Assembly (NCBI GenBank): GCA_031552995.1
Contig: JAVBMB010000097.1
Coordinates: forward strand, 1 to 31,333
Direction: 5' to 3'
Length of the DNA: 31,333 nucleotides
DNA from: JAVBMB01 sp031552995
GTDB lineage: Bacteria; Bacillota; Clostridia; Oscillospirales; Butyricicoccaceae
A program made the translations under genes and the position numbers. The notes beneath the pieces are model-generated. The model was not told where the DNA came from. It saw only the letters and a program-made list of their open reading frames with translations, and ran no database searches. This document shows positions 29,888 through 31,333 of this stretch, one piece after another; position 1 is the first letter of the stretch, and every line of letters starts with the position of its first letter.

Positions 29888-31165
29888 ATGGATATACATG
29901 TAGTCCGTCCGGGGGATACCGTTGCCTCCATAGCCCGGCAGTACGAAGTATCCGCAGATTTGCTGATAAAAAATAACATGCTTGACCTGCGCCAGGGTCT
30001 TGTCGTCGGGCAGACCATTGTGGTGCTGTACCCCACACTTGTGCATACCGTCATGCCCGGCGACACGCTGTATTCAATTGCGCGTCGGTATGGCGTTTCG
30101 GTAAGCCGGCTGTGGCGCAACAACATTTGGCTGGGCGGACGAAGCGTTATTTCACCCGGGCAAAGCATTGTCATCACCTACAGCGACGCGCCGACACGGC
30201 AGATTGAGGCGATTGGATATATATATCCGTTCGTCGGCATTCCGCTTCTTCGCCAGACACTGCCGTTTATCGGCATCCTGATGCCGTTCACATACGGTTT
30301 TACACCTGAGGGCACACTCGTCTCGCTTGACGACGAGCAGTTTATTTCGCTTGCCAAGGAATATGGCGCAAAGCCCTATATGCATCTGTCAACCCTTACT
30401 GAAAATGGTACATTTTCCAGCGAGAGCGCCGAAAAGCTGCTCAGCGATATGCAGTTTCAGCAGACGGTTATAGAAAGTGTTATGACGACAATCGAACAAA
30501 AGGGGTATCTTGGGCTTGACGTGGATTTTGAGTACATCCACGGCTGGCTTGCCGACGACTATGTGGCTTTTTTAACCCGCCTTAAGGCCAGGCTTTCGCC
30601 AAAAGGTCTTGGCCTGATTACCGCCGTGGCGCCCAAGACGCGCGCCGACGAACGCGGGCTGCTTTATGAGGGACACGACTTTGACGGCATTGGCAAGGTC
30701 AGTGACGGTGTGCTGATTATGACCTACGAGTGGGGGTACAAATACAGCTCTCCCCGTGCCGTTGCGCCGGTGTACTGGGTACGCAGCGTCCTCAACTACG
30801 CTGTGACGGCCATCCCCCGGGACAAGATATACATGGGCATACCAAACTACGGCTATGACTGGCCGTTACCGTTTGTCGAGGGGCAGACAAGCGCGCAGTC
30901 GATTTCTAACACCGAGGCGGTGTCGCTGGCCGCGCGTTACGGCGCCGAGATACTGTATGACGAGCGCTCTCAGGCGCCTTACTTCCACTACACGGCGGAA
31001 AACGGTGTTCGGCACGAGGTATGGTTCGAGGATGCGCGAAGTATGCAGGCGAAGTTTGCGCTTGTCTCCGAATACCGGCTTCTCGGCGGCGGATACTGGA
31101 ATCTGATGCGGCCGTTCCCCCAGAACTGGCTTCTGCAAAACGCGCTTTTTGGGCTGAACCGATGA
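29888..31165 (+). CDS. LysM-GH18 glycosidase of the SleL/YaaH spore-cortex type
   Basis: SleL/YaaH-type proteins are N-acetylglucosaminidases or transglycosidases acting on spore cortex fragments during germination. The 425-residue protein has two LysM peptidoglycan-binding modules (residues 3-47 and 52-97: VVRPGDTVASIARQYEVS and TVMPGDTLYSIARRYGVS), then a GH18 barrel from about 107. The catalytic DxDxE motif is LDVDFEY with D211, D213 and E215. There is no signal peptide, as in SleL. AGAGGAG is 23 bases before the ATG with a small GGCC/GGCC hairpin between them. Likely co-transcribed with the deacetylase. A vegetative wall role is possible. Confidence 0.93.
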   Translation: MDIHVVRPGDTVASIARQYEVSADLLIKNNMLDLRQGLVVGQTIVVLYPTLVHTVMPGDTLYSIARRYGVSVSRLWRNNIWLGGRSVISPGQSIVITYSDAPTRQIEAIGYIYPFVGIPLLRQTLPFIGILMPFTYGFTPEGTLVSLDDEQFISLAKEYGAKPYMHLSTLTENGTFSSESAEKLLSDMQFQQTVIESVMTTIEQKGYLGLDVDFEYIHGWLADDYVAFLTRLKARLSPKGLGLITAVAPKTRADERGLLYEGHDFDGIGKVSDGVLIMTYEWGYKYSSPRAVAPVYWVRSVLNYAVTAIPRDKIYMGIPNYGYDWPLPFVEGQTSAQSISNTEAVSLAARYGAEILYDERSQAPYFHYTAENGVRHEVWFEDARSMQAKFALVSEYRLLGGGYWNLMRPFPQNWLLQNALFGLNR

Positions 31166-31273
31166 GAAAAGAAACGCACCAAAAGGTGCGTGAGGCTGTC
31201 AAAGAAAGGTGTTCAGGTTTTTTGCATGAAAAGTAACGTGATTAAAAAGTTCCTAAAACCCCCGCTTATAATC

Positions 31274-31307
31274 AAAAATTCCGGGAATTCATTTCCCGAG
31301 AATTTTT
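31274..31307 (+). terminator. Intrinsic terminator after the GH18 gene
   Basis: AAAAATTC/GAATTTTT outer stem and CGGGAA/TTCCCG inner stem with one bulged A form a hairpin with a T-run inside the distal arm. It may work on both strands because of the A-run on the proximal side. A smaller hairpin ACGCACC-AAAA-GGTGCGT follows the stop (31175-31192) but lacks a T-run. Confidence 0.75.
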
Positions 31308-31333
31308 ATCAAAATTGAAAATTGTCGAAAAAC

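Noticed and set aside
31226..31318. 30-codon plus-strand frame at the right end
   Set aside because: Weak binding site and it covers the terminator hairpin; coding is unlikely.

Overview
The window looks like chromosomal DNA from a spore-forming Clostridia-type Firmicute of moderately high G+C, most like the Oscillospiraceae/Ruminococcaceae by overall style. Supporting signs are strong AGGAGG ribosome binding sites, the gene order secY-adk-map-infA-rpmJ-rpsM-rpsK, zinc-binding forms of S14 and L36, a Gram-positive four-cysteine adenylate kinase lid, and a cytoplasmic-type LysM/GH18 cortex-hydrolase-like protein. The lineage is an inference; no rRNA or other marker is present.

Region 1 (1-13.8 kb, minus strand) is the S10-spc-alpha ribosomal protein supercluster, read from right to left: rpsJ, rplC, rplD, rplW, rplB, rpsS, rplV, rpsC, rplP, rpmC, rpsQ, rplN, rplX, rplE, rpsN, rpsH, rplF, rplR, rpsE, rpmD, rplO, secY, adk, map, infA, rpmJ, rpsM, and the start of rpsK. 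It begins at a good sigma-A-type promoter (13760-13788) and a leader of about 360 nt with several hairpins. Most genes overlap or are 1-23 bp apart, but three spacers (S14-S8 263 bp, L2-L23 139 bp, L3-S10 106 bp) stand out. The usual str operon genes (fusA, tuf) are not upstream of rpsJ. rpsM has AGG where its ATG should be, and infA and secY start with TTG.

Region 2 (13.8-17.8 kb) holds an AlkA-type DNA glycosylase (+), an HxlR-family regulator with a cysteine-rich tail (-), and a divergent copper P-type ATPase (+). The ATPase carries a C-terminal CopZ-like domain preceded by its own in-frame Shine-Dalgarno sequence and ATG codons. A bidirectional-looking terminator closes the region.

Region 3 (17.8-28.1 kb) is a divergent locus. 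On the minus strand a KdpD/KdpE-like histidine kinase and response regulator lead into an N-acyl-D-amino-acid deacylase. On the plus strand is a complete peptide ABC transporter: lipoprotein binding protein, two permeases, two ATPases. A perfect 9-bp direct repeat with 11-bp period, typical of OmpR-family response regulator sites, lies between the divergent promoters. The layout suggests a two-component system controlling uptake and deacylation of acylated or D-residue-containing peptides. That function is inferred.

Region 4 (28.1-31.3 kb) has a GNAT acetyltransferase (-), a membrane-anchored polysaccharide deacetylase (+), and a two-LysM GH18 protein of the SleL/YaaH type (+), ending at an intrinsic terminator. 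No tRNA, rRNA, CRISPR array or insertion sequence was seen.
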